In this document: one piece after another, positions 12,589 to 22,516 of the stretch
Numbering within the stretch: position 1 is the first letter of the stretch
How the letters are laid out: each line of letters begins with the position of its first letter
DNA from: Straminergon stramineum
Lineage: Eukaryota; Streptophyta; Bryopsida; Hypnales; Calliergonaceae
Reading direction: 5' to 3'
Assembly: GCA_963920665.1 (NCBI GenBank)
Contig: OY987263.1
Location: forward strand, 34,088,547-34,152,546
DNA: 64,000 bases
Notes under the pieces: generated by a model
Database searches by the model: none
What the model was told of the DNA's origin: nothing
The model's input: only the letters and a program-made list of their open reading frames with translations
Position numbers and translations under genes: made by a program

Positions 12589-13398
12589 CCCCAAAACATC
12601 CAAATTCATCTCTAGAATTGACAATTCGAAAAAAAACACATTATAAAGTGTTATTTTGAAGTACATTTTGGAATTGATATACAAATAAGACTTATAGACT
12701 ATCAATTTTAGATTCCATCTATACATTTAGATTCACCAATGCTATTACCAATATTTTTTTATAAATTCTGAAAGGAAAATTTTAAAATTCCTTCAAAATT
12801 CGGTTGCAAGCAAAATATTATCATTTTTTGAGTAAAATTTGTTGGAATGGATTTGAATTGAAGTTCTCTTCACATGGTGATTTTTTGAAATTTTTATATT
12901 CTTAGCAACTATGACCTCAATATGGCAAATCCAATTTTAACCCTAGAAGGGCCTAAAAGCCCTTTGCGGTTATATAGTATATTATGTATTTGGTGGTATT
13001 TGATTAAGAAAACATTGACCAAATTCTTTTTAGTACAAAGTAAACGAATGATCATGATAGGAAGTAAATAAAGTTGTATCATAACTCATCTATTAAACTA
13101 CAATTGAAGAGTTATAAAGCTCAATACAAATCATATAGAAGGGCCCCAAGGGCCTTTTCAAGGATTAAACTAGAGTGAAAGCAATTGTGGTGTGGTCAAC
13201 CATTTCACATACTTGCTCATTTATAGTTTTAGAAAATATGTACACTAGTAATACCAAATCCAACCCTTGGATAGAATATCACCTTCATAATGTACATCCA
13301 TATATCAAAATAACTTTCATCCAAACAGTAAGGAGGATGAAACTTTAACTTCAACCTGTTCGTCATCCAATAAAGGGACACCACTTCACTTAGTGTAC
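12589..13398. mobile_element. TTAA-type MITE, family 1, copy B, interrupted
   Basis: Starts CCCCAAAACATCC directly after the TTAA shared with copy A. It repeats the family body (CATCTCTAGAATTGACAATT, TCCTTCAAAATTCGG, CTATGACCTCA). At 12937 it is split by a 224-bp element, then resumes with the family sequence to about 13398. Its right terminus is degraded, reading CACTTAGTG in place of the expected GCTTAGGGG. Confidence 0.75.
12941..13164. mobile_element. Nested 224-bp TTAA element, ends CCCTAGAAGGGCC
   Basis: TTAA at 12937-12940 is followed by CCCTAGAAGGGCC. The other end reads GGGCCTTTTCAAGGA followed by TTAA (13165-13168). Family-1 copies A and C give a paralogous empty site: they read TTTTGAACTAAAG where this copy reads TTTTAA, the insert, then TTAAACTAGAG. 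This shows an insertion with target duplication at TTAA (TTGA in the relatives). It carries no gene; one internal end region has GGGCC words. Confidence 0.78.
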
Positions 13399-13939
13399 TC
13401 TCACTCTTCTAGTGTTTCACATGGTCGACTTTCATTTTGAAGGATGTCACCTAAACAGGTGCCAAATCATATCCTGGTAAAGAATTGGTGAATGGCTGAT
13501 TTCAGCTCTTCTTTTCAATGTGGGATGATTTCAGTGCCTTCGGGGTTCAGGTTTACAACCAATTGTGTTTCACATGATCCTTAATACATTTAAGAAATAT
13601 GTCAGATTCCAAGGTTTAGGGTTATGTGACAGTACACTAGTACGAGGATGTACCAGCACCGTGCCCTAGACACTGCAGGTACAGTTACTTGAGTCAGCTT
13701 CGTCAGTATTCTTTCCCCAGACTCCCTAAAGGAGCGCAAGTCCGATTAAAATATGTCATGTATTCTGGGTTACAAAATCTTCATGTTCTGCGAAATTCCT
13801 TTCGAAAACCCGAACTGCTTACACCTTGCATACAGTTGATCTCAATATTGAGGCTGCCGTGACAGCCTCCAATTCGGTTTAAGCGATGTAGAATTCAACT
13901 GTCGCGGCATCCTCAGTTTGCTCGCAGCATCTCATTTAA

Positions 13940-14044
13940 CCCCTAATGCAGGTAGGCACCTGAATGTGGTCTACTGTAACAGGGTTTCTTCATTGCATCC
14001 TGTTTGTATGTTTCCGTATGTCAGGTTCCAACCTCCATTAGGGG
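13940..14044. mobile_element. Miniature (105 bp) TTAA-type element
   Basis: Left end is TTAA (13936-13939) then CCCCTAATGCAGGTAGGCAC. The right end is its near-complement, GGTTCCAACCTCCATTAGGGG, followed by TTCA, a one-base variant of TTAA. The TIRs match over about 22 of 25 positions, so much of the element is inverted repeat. Too small to code for anything. Confidence 0.68.
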
Positions 14045-14049
14045 TTCAA

Positions 14050-15149
14050 TGATTGCGGTACTCCCAGGTCGGCTTTCCTTAAAAGAACCTGCAAACACAG
14101 TTAATACACTCTCAAGAGGCTCTGACGGGAACCTAAGACTCTGTGACTCTTTCTCAGTAGTTTCAATATCTGAGGAGCCATCAGTGTAACTATGACATAT
14201 AACCCATCATTTCGCAAACTCTCTTGTAAACCAAGGGAGTTGCTCTGGAGTTTGTCTTCATCATCTGGACCTCCTCAGATTCTAGGAGTGACAAATCAGA
14301 CCTTACGGAAACGGAAGATGGGGACACAGTATCCTGATATCCGGTTCTATCTGAGACCTACATGGGCTCTGATAGTGGCGAAGATAAATGGTGCCGTCCT
14401 TCAAGAATGGAGCCAGATTCTTTTCTAGAAGTATCATTCATGTACAACAGTGCAAGTAATCACTACACTGAAATTCTTGAGAGCCAATACCTTCGTCAAC
14501 AAGTTTAAATATACGGTAGAGTGGAACCATCAGTGTAACTATGACATGTAAACCCATCATTGTACGAGCTCTCTTGTAAGCCAAAAGAGTCGTTCTGGAA
14601 TTGTGTTCATCATCTGAATCCATCTCCATAAGTTTCTGAAGCAAATCAGCAGTCTACAAATTCGAACAAAAGTTCTACCTCTCAGCAAGGGACACGTCAG
14701 ACAGCAATCGACATTGCAACATGCGATATTCCTCTACTGCCAAAGTGCAAACAAGGTAACTACCAATGTACTTGGAGAACGGTCGATTGTAAATACGCGT
14801 GCCCCGTCCTGGAAACACAATATTGCAGCAAAAGTCGTCAGTAACAAGATCACCGAATACATCAGTAACTTCACCAAGCTTATGACATAAACGACTCAGG
14901 TACGACACTGTCCTTTCCAGGAATTCAGGGCCTAGCCCAAACCCCTAACTCCTACATCAGAAATATTCAACATGGGAATCACAAACCTCACCTCGATCGA
15001 CACCACCTTCAGAACCGACGTCGAACAGCGCAGCCCCGCCGATTGTACAGGCGAGCTCCCATAAACAGCTCAGCAAAGTGCACATCAAGCTCCAGCTCCA
15101 CATATTCGTGAATCCTTCCAACCAAACCTAATCACACCGCCAACCCTAA
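14050..15149 (-). other. Low-copy GC-intermediate region, possible 3' exons of the neighbouring minus-strand gene
   Basis: Composition is richer in GC than the surrounding desert. A 77-codon minus-strand ORF at 14908-14675 (MSYLSRLCHKLGEVTDVFG start) and a second at 14644-14438 are open but match nothing I know. Between 15149 and 14990 on the minus strand, an open stretch precedes a good donor-like GATCGAG/GTGAGG. This could be a spliced 3' UTR or a neighbouring exon. No product can be assigned. Confidence 0.3.
14178..14632. repeat. Diverged local direct duplication of about 105 bp
   Basis: The segments 14178-14280 and 14529-14632 both read CATCAGTGTAACTATGACAT, then ACCCATCATT, CTCTCTTGTAA, CCAA and TTCATCATCTG, with scattered substitutions, 351 bp apart in direct orientation. 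Neither copy sits in a gene I can name. Confidence 0.8.
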
Positions 15150-15602
15150 TCACTCTTCCTCATCGTCGGAGCCAAAGCCACCCTTGGCCATCAACTTAGA
15201 CTTTCGATCATCCTGCGTCTTCTTCACCTTCTCTGCTATGGCCAACCGCAGCGACCGCAAGCTGTTCGCCACTTTCGGTCTCTTCTCCCGAGTGTCAACA
15301 ACCTCGACATGCGCCTTCACGTCTTTCACCATCACGATTCCTTCCTCACCTTTGTCCACTTCGAAGCCGTCATCGCCCTTGTCCACAGCGATTGGGTCGA
15401 CCTTCAGACTCTTAATGTAATCATCGTCGGACAACCCTTCATCCTCCGAATGCACGACATCCTCCTGCTGCAGAAGCATGTTGGCAATCTGCAAAGACCT
15501 CTCGACCTCTTCCTGAGAAGAAGCTTTCGACTTGGACTTCGCACTCAAAGGCTTCTTCGCTTTCTTCTCCTTCTTCTTCCTCACCACCATGCTGGGCGCC
15601 AT
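15150..15602 (-). CDS. Small highly charged protein of unknown function, probably nuclear/nucleolar
   Basis: A single open frame of 150 residues starts at the ATG at 15602-15600 (context GTTATGGCG) and ends with TGA at 15152-15150. A longer reading would need a GTG start two codons upstream, which is not expected in a nuclear gene. The N-terminus is Lys-rich (RKKKEKKAKKP, SAKSKSK), a likely nuclear localisation signal. The middle is acidic (SEDEGLSDDDYIKSLKVDP), followed by KRPKVANSLRSLRLAIAEKVKKTQDDRKSKL and an acidic GSDDEEE tail. This alternation resembles small ribosome-biogenesis proteins, and the upstream teloboxes agree. I do not recognise the family. Inference on location only. Confidence 0.72.
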   Translation of the reverse strand: MAPSMVVRKKKEKKAKKPLSAKSKSKASSQEEVERSLQIANMLLQQEDVVHSEDEGLSDDDYIKSLKVDPIAVDKGDDGFEVDKGEEGIVMVKDVKAHVEVVDTREKRPKVANSLRSLRLAIAEKVKKTQDDRKSKLMAKGGFGSDDEEE

Positions 15603-15741
15603 AACCACAAAAACTGAATCAAACTTTCTAAAGTGAAAGGCAAGGAGTCGGAAACTTAACCGCCAGCTATCACGAACAAGCAGACTACCTCAAACCCTTG
15701 GCGACATATCGACCTCGGGGAAATCATGAGCGAGGTGTCGA

Positions 15742-15815
15742 GAATATAAAGACGAAGAGAGTTAGGGTTTAGGTCCAGAGGCCGCCATGTTAATGTTGAA
15801 ACCCTAACCCTAAAT
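15742..15815 (-). promoter_or_regulatory. Telobox-containing promoter of the 15.15-15.60 kb gene
   Basis: About 200 bp upstream of the start codon lies AAACCCTAACCCTAAA at 15799-15814, and TTAGGGTTTA at about 15762-15771. Known: AAACCCTAA (telobox) elements are enriched in plant promoters of translation and ribosome-biogenesis genes. Inferred: this gene is co-regulated with them. The motif is far too short to be telomeric DNA. Confidence 0.65.
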
Positions 15816-15819
15816 CGCA

Positions 15820-17806
15820 ATCAGACGAATGTCGTCGGTACATTTTCGATGGACTGAACTCTCTCCGTTTTTTCGGTTGCTCTGATTTGGGCAATGGAAA
15901 AAAAAATTTAAGTGTTTTTTCAAAAATGAAATTAAGAGTTTCTCAGCTCAAAAGTTGTAAAATCTGACCTAGAAGTGTAAGTCAAACACATAGTTGGGCA
16001 GCAATTGGCAGTGAAAATAAAATGAATAAAAAATGAAAAAATTGGTTGTCAAATTTAGATGTTTGGGCAAAAATTGTGAAAAATTGGTAGTGAAAAGAAA
16101 ATGAAAAAATAGGTTTTTTTCAACATTCAACCTTACAAATTTGTACTAGATTACCATGCAAAAAGTGTGAAAAAATTTAGAATCTTTGACCATATGGATT
16201 GAAAGATTACAATGTTTGAAGCTAGAAGAAAAAGTTTTTTCAACCTTGCCCAACAAGGCCAACAAACTTTTAACTAATCATAGAGTGAGATTTTTACACT
16301 ACTAACACATGGTTGGTTGGTTTTGACATTTGCATCTTATACCGTATGTGTAGGTCAATTTTGTAAAGAGTTAGGGTGGAAGATGTCTGAAATTTTTAAA
16401 AATTGTACAACTATTCCTGAAAATCTGAAAATTTTCATTGTTGCTAATTCTAAATATCCCCAAAAAATTCTTGAGAAAATTTAGAAGAAGGAACAAATTT
16501 ACATATATATAGAAAAAATCAATCCAAAATTAAGAAGTTTCCAAAAATTGGGAAGAGCAAAGTGTCAAAAGCTAAGAAATCTATATTGGGCTTATTGAAC
16601 TATTTGAATTCTAAAATGAAAGTATTTCAGCACAGATGTGTCAAATCAAACTTGAACATACAATATCATGTAAATTACAAACTTAGCAAATTTTAGAAAT
16701 AGAAGAGGAGTTTTGCACAAGCTATCCAAAGTTACATAGGCTTCCCTAAAAAATTCATGATGGCATGAATTTTCATCAAATTATGATAATTTTTAAAGTT
16801 CTTTTATTGCATATTGAATTCTCCATGTCATTTTTTGAAGGGTCATTTTCTAAAGTGATTGGTAAATTAGTTTTTGAAGGTAAACCTTACTTGTACTCTA
16901 TGGACTATAGAATATTTGCATAGAGTTTTGAAAAATCTATTTTATATCATGAAATGATACATAATTAACATACAAATTTGCAAACAATTAGATGAATGAA
17001 AAGTATGTTTTTATGTGAATGGGACATATTTGCATTCATTTATTGTTCAAATTTTCAACAAATAGAGCTTGAAACTTTGCATGATTTGCCAAAATTTCAG
17101 CACTTCTTGAAGTACTTAGTATTAATTTTTTCATAACTATGTGATGGATGCATTTTGAAGTGTTTCAATAATCTAGTATCCTAATTTAGATTTGTGTGAG
17201 TTCTTATTAAATGATTTCTGACTCTCTCTAATTGGCCTTTACATTTATAGGGTAGGTTTATGTACATTGTTGAGTAGTTAGGGTTGGCATTCTCTATTAA
17301 ATAATGAATTAAAGTTATGAACTCTAATTTGACAAACACTTCAAAGTTGAAAGATTTGTTTTCTTCCCCTTTAATTTTCAAAAAAATTAATAATTTCCCA
17401 TAATTTTTGAATACGTGCTTGAAAATATTTTTTGCTGACCTAACCAACGGTATGACATTCTTGATAAGGTTATTTATTCAAGATAGATGGGAGCTATAAA
17501 TTGAAGTTATGAGTTTGTTGAGTTATGTAAATAGACTTGACATATTATAAAGGGTTGAAGGGTGATTTTCATTTTTGAGGAAGAATATCATTTGATGATT
17601 AACAACCTATGAGTAATTTGAAGCAAAGAGGAATACTTCAAAAAACCACACCACATAGAAAAGTCACAAATAGGAAATAGATAAATATACTATGGATTCA
17701 CAATAATGACAAAAAAGATTAGGTAAGTATATCCAAACCAATCATACACACAAAATCAACAATATGTACAATTGTTGTACATTTGATATCCCATTAGAAA
17801 AAATTT
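15820..17806. other. AT-rich intergenic sequence
   Basis: Only short ORFs without recognisable motifs. The region 15960-16100 has repeated words (AAATTGGTAGTGAAAA-like) at short spacing, a degenerate local repeat. No gene or complete mobile element could be bounded. Confidence 0.4.
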
Positions 17807-18052
17807 GGATCCTGAAAGGGGCCGTTTTGCAGCACAACGTGGTGCTAGTACAGAAAAAAAAATTAAATTTTTTTTTTTTTAAAAATAAAAAAAGACATTG
17901 CAAAAAAAAATAAAAATTGAAAAATTGAAAAATCGCCATAACTGACGTGGTCGCACTAGTGCCACATCAATTCTAAAAAAAATTTAATTAATTAATATTT
18001 TTTCCCTAATTGCACCATTGCGGCAACAAAGTCGCGGCCTCTTCTAGGGTCG
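17807..18052. mobile_element. Probable small MITE, about 246 bp
   Basis: The left end GGATCCTGAAAGGGGCCG is an imperfect inverted match to the right end CGGCCTCTTCTAGGGTC. Both ends are followed inward by a GC-rich stretch (GCAGCACAACG on one side, TTGCGGCAACAAAG on the other). The flanks share AAATTT, a possible target duplication. The inside is A/T homopolymer-rich. No ORF of note. Confidence 0.5.
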
Positions 18053-18417
18053 AAATTTTTTGTAATGCTACATGGAGGATTCAAGTAAATTGTGGTAGAT
18101 TTCTTGGTTGGTTGGTTTTAGGTATACTTATCTTAGAGACAATTTACACCAAGGTTTGACCCAAGGAGTTCTTGAATTATAAAAGTAATGATTGGTGGAC
18201 AGATAGACATGGTCCAAGTTGGTTTCATACTTTGGCCAGGGACCAAGTCATTTTATGTGAATGAGAATTCCATTTGGCATCCCACATGGCCAATATAGAT
18301 AATGTTTCCTAGTTTTTAGGAGTTTTTTTCTTACCCACCCTTCTAAAGTAGCCCTAATAGAATTCTAGGAGACTATAATAGGTGAAACTCTTACAACCAT
18401 TGATTTTGTGTATTTAA
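18053..18417. other. AT-rich intergenic sequence, no gene seen
   Basis: No recognised feature between the small MITE and the large TTAA-type inverted-repeat element. Ends in TTAA at 18414-18417, the left flank of that element. Confidence 0.4.
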
Positions 18418-20083
18418 TCCCTAAAGTTCCTAGACTATGTTTTTCACCAAAAATGCTCCAAAATTGTCATTTCTAGTACAAGTAAATTTTAGGAAAAAAC
18501 AACATTTTGGAACACATGGAACTATAGGATCTTATAGTACATTGATTTGAGAAGATGTGGAAAAAGTTTCATAAATTTCCATAGTGTGGATTGCAAGATA
18601 TTAGCATTCGAATTGATAGAAAACCTAGTTTGGGCCCTATGAAAAACAAGGTAGCCATGCTTCACAATGTCACATTTGTATGAAAAAATGTCCATGTTGT
18701 TGGTGCTTCTTTGGATTCATCCTTCAAAGGGAAGAAAGCTACATGCTTGAAAATTTTTAGATCATTTGAAATTGTACAACATATAGGAAAAAAAAGAGTA
18801 AGTAGAAAAAAAAAATAGAGAATGTTTCAAAATACTAAATTATTAAGAATTTAGTTATGAAATTAAAAAATGTCAATTCCAATGGTTGTAATTTTTTTAT
18901 AAAAAATTTACATCATCAGATTTCATTTTTTTCCAAAAATATTGAAAATTGAGTTAAATAAAGGACTTCAAAGTTTATTTAAGAGTAGAGAATCCATAAC
19001 TACCTGCAAATTAAAACTCCTCATAACTTTCCTCTCCTAAATCAAAATGGAATGATTCAAAGCTTTCTATAGATACATAAATCTAGAAAATCTATTTCAA
19101 ATTTTTTGTTTATGAAAAAAGTGATTTTTTTTTACCATAATTCCCACCCAAGGAAAAACCCGCATATTATACAATAACTTTTCAACCATTTAGTCAAAAG
19201 TTATGAAAAATATTGGGCCTTAAAGAAAAAGCTCGTCGCCATGTTGTGTGAAAATTTCAAAGAAAATAAAAATTCCATTTGTAGCAAGTTGACCAAAATT
19301 GCTATGTTGCCAAAAAATGTAGATTGGTCCTTTAGAGGTTAAGTGATTTTGTGGTTCACTATGTCCAATCTAAAATTCAATGAAAAGAACAAGCCTAGGT
19401 AAAATCTCTCTCAGGTTTGTACCTAAATCATATAAGGTGTCGTTACTATTATTTTCTCTTGGACTCTTCCTTTCCATAGTCACATCTAGCTAACAAAGTA
19501 GAGTGCCTATGGTCCTTGGTCTTGGTATAAGCCAATGTTGGGCATGGTTTGGATTCTGGATATACTAGATGGTAATGGTATTCATTTTCAAAAGGTATCG
19601 TTGAGCTTGAGGGTCCTATTTCCAAAATGTATTTGAACAAAAAAACAAAAGTATCAATAAAGTAAGGAATGCCTTGTGGTCATCAATGTAATGTTATGAG
19701 TTTTAGCTTTTGAAAATGCATACCAAATTAGTATGTCCAATGGTGTCAACCAAGATTGCCCAATTTTTAAAGAGTTGATGGATATTTTTAATTCATGCAT
19801 GTTGGCACTAAGGCTAGTACATGAATAATTTGTAGAAATTTGGTGGTTGTATATATAGCTCAATAATCTAACACAACACAATAAAAATGAATGAACTTCA
19901 TGATCTTATACTTTTTTAGAACCTTAAGTGTTACAAAAATCAATTTTATCTATTCCTATTTTCCCATGAAATTGCATCAATTGTACTTAGATCCACTATT
20001 GTAGCTACTAGTAGATTTAAAGTTCTTGAACTACATTAATGATACTCTTACAACATTCTAAATTGCAATCATCTATACCTTAA

Positions 20084-20350
20084 CCCCTAAAAGACCAACA
20101 TGCATTTTTTCGCCATATAGTAATTTTAGGCAGATACATGTGGCTAGAGAATTCCATATTTTTGGCCCAAATTTTTATAGAAGGTGGGGACGAGGAATAT
20201 CTTTCATATGCACTAAATTTCATGACATTTGGAAATATGAATCAAAACTTATGGCCTCATATATTAATTTTTTTTGTATATGGGAAGTCTAGGCAGATTT
20301 TTTAAAATCACTTTTTTCAAAAATTGAAATTTGAAATTGGTTTCCTAGGG
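20084..20350. mobile_element. Nested 267-bp TTAA element
   Basis: TTAA (20080-20083) followed by CCCCTAAAAGACC; the opposite end GGTTTCCTAGGG is followed by TTAA (20351-20354). The ends are inverted with a few mismatches. It lies in the loop of the 18418-21558 element. No coding capacity. Confidence 0.62.
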
Positions 20351-20434
20351 TTAAGGTGAACCGGACTATGACAGGCAAAATGATTGGTTTGCATTGTTCA
20401 CAGTTTTAAAAATTTTGAATTTTTTTACCATATA

Positions 20435-20890
20435 AAGACAAACATGAGAAATGGAGAGAGCAACTGAAAATTTATTTTTTTGACAAAGTATGAATTTTTT
20501 CTGAATTTTTGAAGTGTGCTGCCCACTTAGCCAAAAATAGTCTGTAGACTACTCCATAACCATCAAAAAGTGTACCCATCATAGTCATCAAACCATGTAA
20601 AGTAGTAACAATATTTCCTAATATGGTTGCAATATTTTCTAACATAGACATGACATAAACAAATAAAAAATTTAATTCTTGTAATTAATATACACTAGAA
20701 TGGTGTAAGTGCCCTATGATAGTTTCTAATGACTCCATGACCATCTTCCAAGACAAGATTATAGCCACAAATTAGCCTAATGCAATCCTACTTTCATTTA
20801 TTAGAAAAAATCTGCCATGGGCTAATTTAAGACTCTAATGGGTGGTTTTCTAGATGATTGCATTAGGCAGTTTGTCTATCATGGATTGGT
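20435..20890. repeat. Dispersed repeat, copy 1 (second copy at 43245-43700)
   Basis: Direct-orientation match with 43245-43700. Shared words include GAGAAATGRAGAGAGCAA, TGACAAAGTATGAA, CACAAATTAGCC/ACCAATCTAATG-type text, and the closing GATTGGTTTATCTTA/GATTACCTTATGA. The frames are broken in both copies, so this looks like non-coding interior of a transposon family. Confidence 0.78.
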
Positions 20891-21558
20891 TTATCTTACA
20901 TATGTGTGGAAAGCTTTGAATCATTCCATTTTGGTCAATGAGTTAAAAGTTATGAGGACTTTTTTTGTTTGTGGGCACTTATGGATTTTCCACTCTATAA
21001 CAAATTTTGAAGTCCTTTATCTTACTCAATTTTCAAAAATTTTGGAAAAAAATAAATTCTTGGGATGAAGATTGTTTATTTTTATAACATTGCCACCATT
21101 GGGATTGGCATTCTTCAATTCCATAATTAAATTCTTAACAATTTCTTATTTTGAATTGTTCTCTACTACTATTTACTTACTATTTTTTTCCTATACGTTG
21201 TACAATTCCAAATGATTCGAAGATTTTCAAGCATGTTGCCAACTTGTCTAGGAAAAAGAATCCAAATAAGCACCATTGTTTTGGACATTTTTTCGTAGAA
21301 TAGTGAGCTTGTGAAGAGTAGCTGCCTTATTTTTTGCACGGCCCGAAAAATGATTTTAGTGAATTTAAATGCTTATATTTTACAATCCACGTGGTGGAAA
21401 TTTCTGAAATTTTTACCACATGCTCTCAAGTCAACATACTACAAGATCCTATGGTTACATGTGTCAAAAATAGGTTTTTTATAAAAATTTGGTACTTGTA
21501 CTAAAAATGGCAGTTTGGGAGCATTTTTAGTGAAAACATAGTCATGGAACTTTAGGGA

Positions 21559-22060
21559 GTAAGTTAGGTTGTTTGTTTTATTTGTTACATTGAGATCTCA
21601 TGGACTGCCCATCCTTGGTCAAGTTCTTGGTACCATTGGAAAGCCCTTGGCGAGGAGAGGTGCATGGGCTTTGCTTCGTGGGGTTTGGATGTATAGTGTG
21701 AAAGTTATTGAATTTCAAAGTTTTTTTTAATCAAAATTAAAAAAATACTTTTACTTAGATTTTGATTGTGGCAAGTGCACATTGGCACACCAATCCATCC
21801 TTTAGTCAGGCAATTTGTTTTGTTTGTTACATTGAGATCTCCCAAACCACACATCCCGTAGTTGCATGCTTGGTATTGTTTGAAAGCTCTCGGCGAGGAG
21901 GGGTGCACAGGCTTTGTTTCATGGTGTTTCAACCTACAAATGAATGATTGTGGAAGTTATTGAATTTTTAAGTTTTTATGAATCATTTTTAGTGGTAATG
22001 GTGTGAGGTGTAGTTGAAAAAAATTAAAACCTCCAAGTTCGGTAAACAACCATGGTAATT
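21559..22060. repeat. AT-rich flank with a diverged direct repeat of about 260 bp
   Basis: The segments near 21575-21725 and 21815-21965 share TTTGTTACATTGAGATCTC, GTTCTTGGTA/GCTTGGTATTG, GAAAGC, CGGCGAGGAG, GGTGCA and GCTTTG in the same order. This is a two-unit diverged tandem repeat. No gene supported. Confidence 0.68.
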
Positions 22061-22516
22061 CAATTGAATGGTACTAGTCCAACACTTGTATCAAAGGTAG
22101 TATGATAAGTTTGAAACCAGCCTGTGTCTGGGGTTGGAATAACAGTATTGAGAACCGAGATGATACCCGGATTACAGTAACACCCACGGTCCCAGTTGGC
22201 CTTCCAAACAGTCTTTCCTGCGTCCTCCGCCAGTGGACGAGACTTCCCAACGTCCGTCGACGAGACGCCCCGAACTTCCGTCCCTCGCCATCCCACCTTA
22301 TCCAGTGAAGCCCCCATGCTGCCAATCGCTGCCCATCGCCGTTGTCTCTCCGATCGTGTCCGACGATTGTCCTCCATGCCTGCTGTTGCTCCTCTCGCCT
22401 CCCACTGCACTTCTCCCCTTAACATTCCCTCTCTCCCTCACCTCCATTCCCCACTCCTCCTCTCCCAACAAGCATTCTTCTGTCCGATTGCATTTCCTGC
22501 CTCGTCGTGATCCACC
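22060..22516 (+). promoter_or_regulatory. GC-rich promoter/5' leader of LHCB3
   Basis: A sharp rise in GC just before the LHCB3 start codon. The start context CCACCATGG is strong for a plant initiator. ORFs in this stretch on both strands have skewed, Pro- or Arg-rich content typical of leader sequence and match nothing known. I could not place a TATA box or light-response element with confidence. Confidence 0.4.

Larger units (their letters stand above)
18418..21558. mobile_element. 3.1-kb TTAA-type element with inverted-repeat arms of about 660 bp
   Basis: The left end TCCCTAAAGTTCC follows TTAA. The right end GGAACTTTAGGGA is followed by GTAA, a decayed TTAA. The two arms (about 18418-19090 and 20886-21558) stay alignable in inverted orientation throughout: ACTATAGGATCTT near 18530 against AAGATCCTATGG near 21450, and GCTTGAAAATTTTTAGATCATTTG near 18750 against its complement near 21220. 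The loop carries a 267-bp nested TTAA element and a segment repeated at 43.25-43.70 kb. No transposase frame was found, so it is non-autonomous. Confidence 0.82.

Noticed and set aside
15799..15814. CCCTAAA repeats as interstitial telomere
   Set aside because: Only two units, placed in a promoter as teloboxes usually are.
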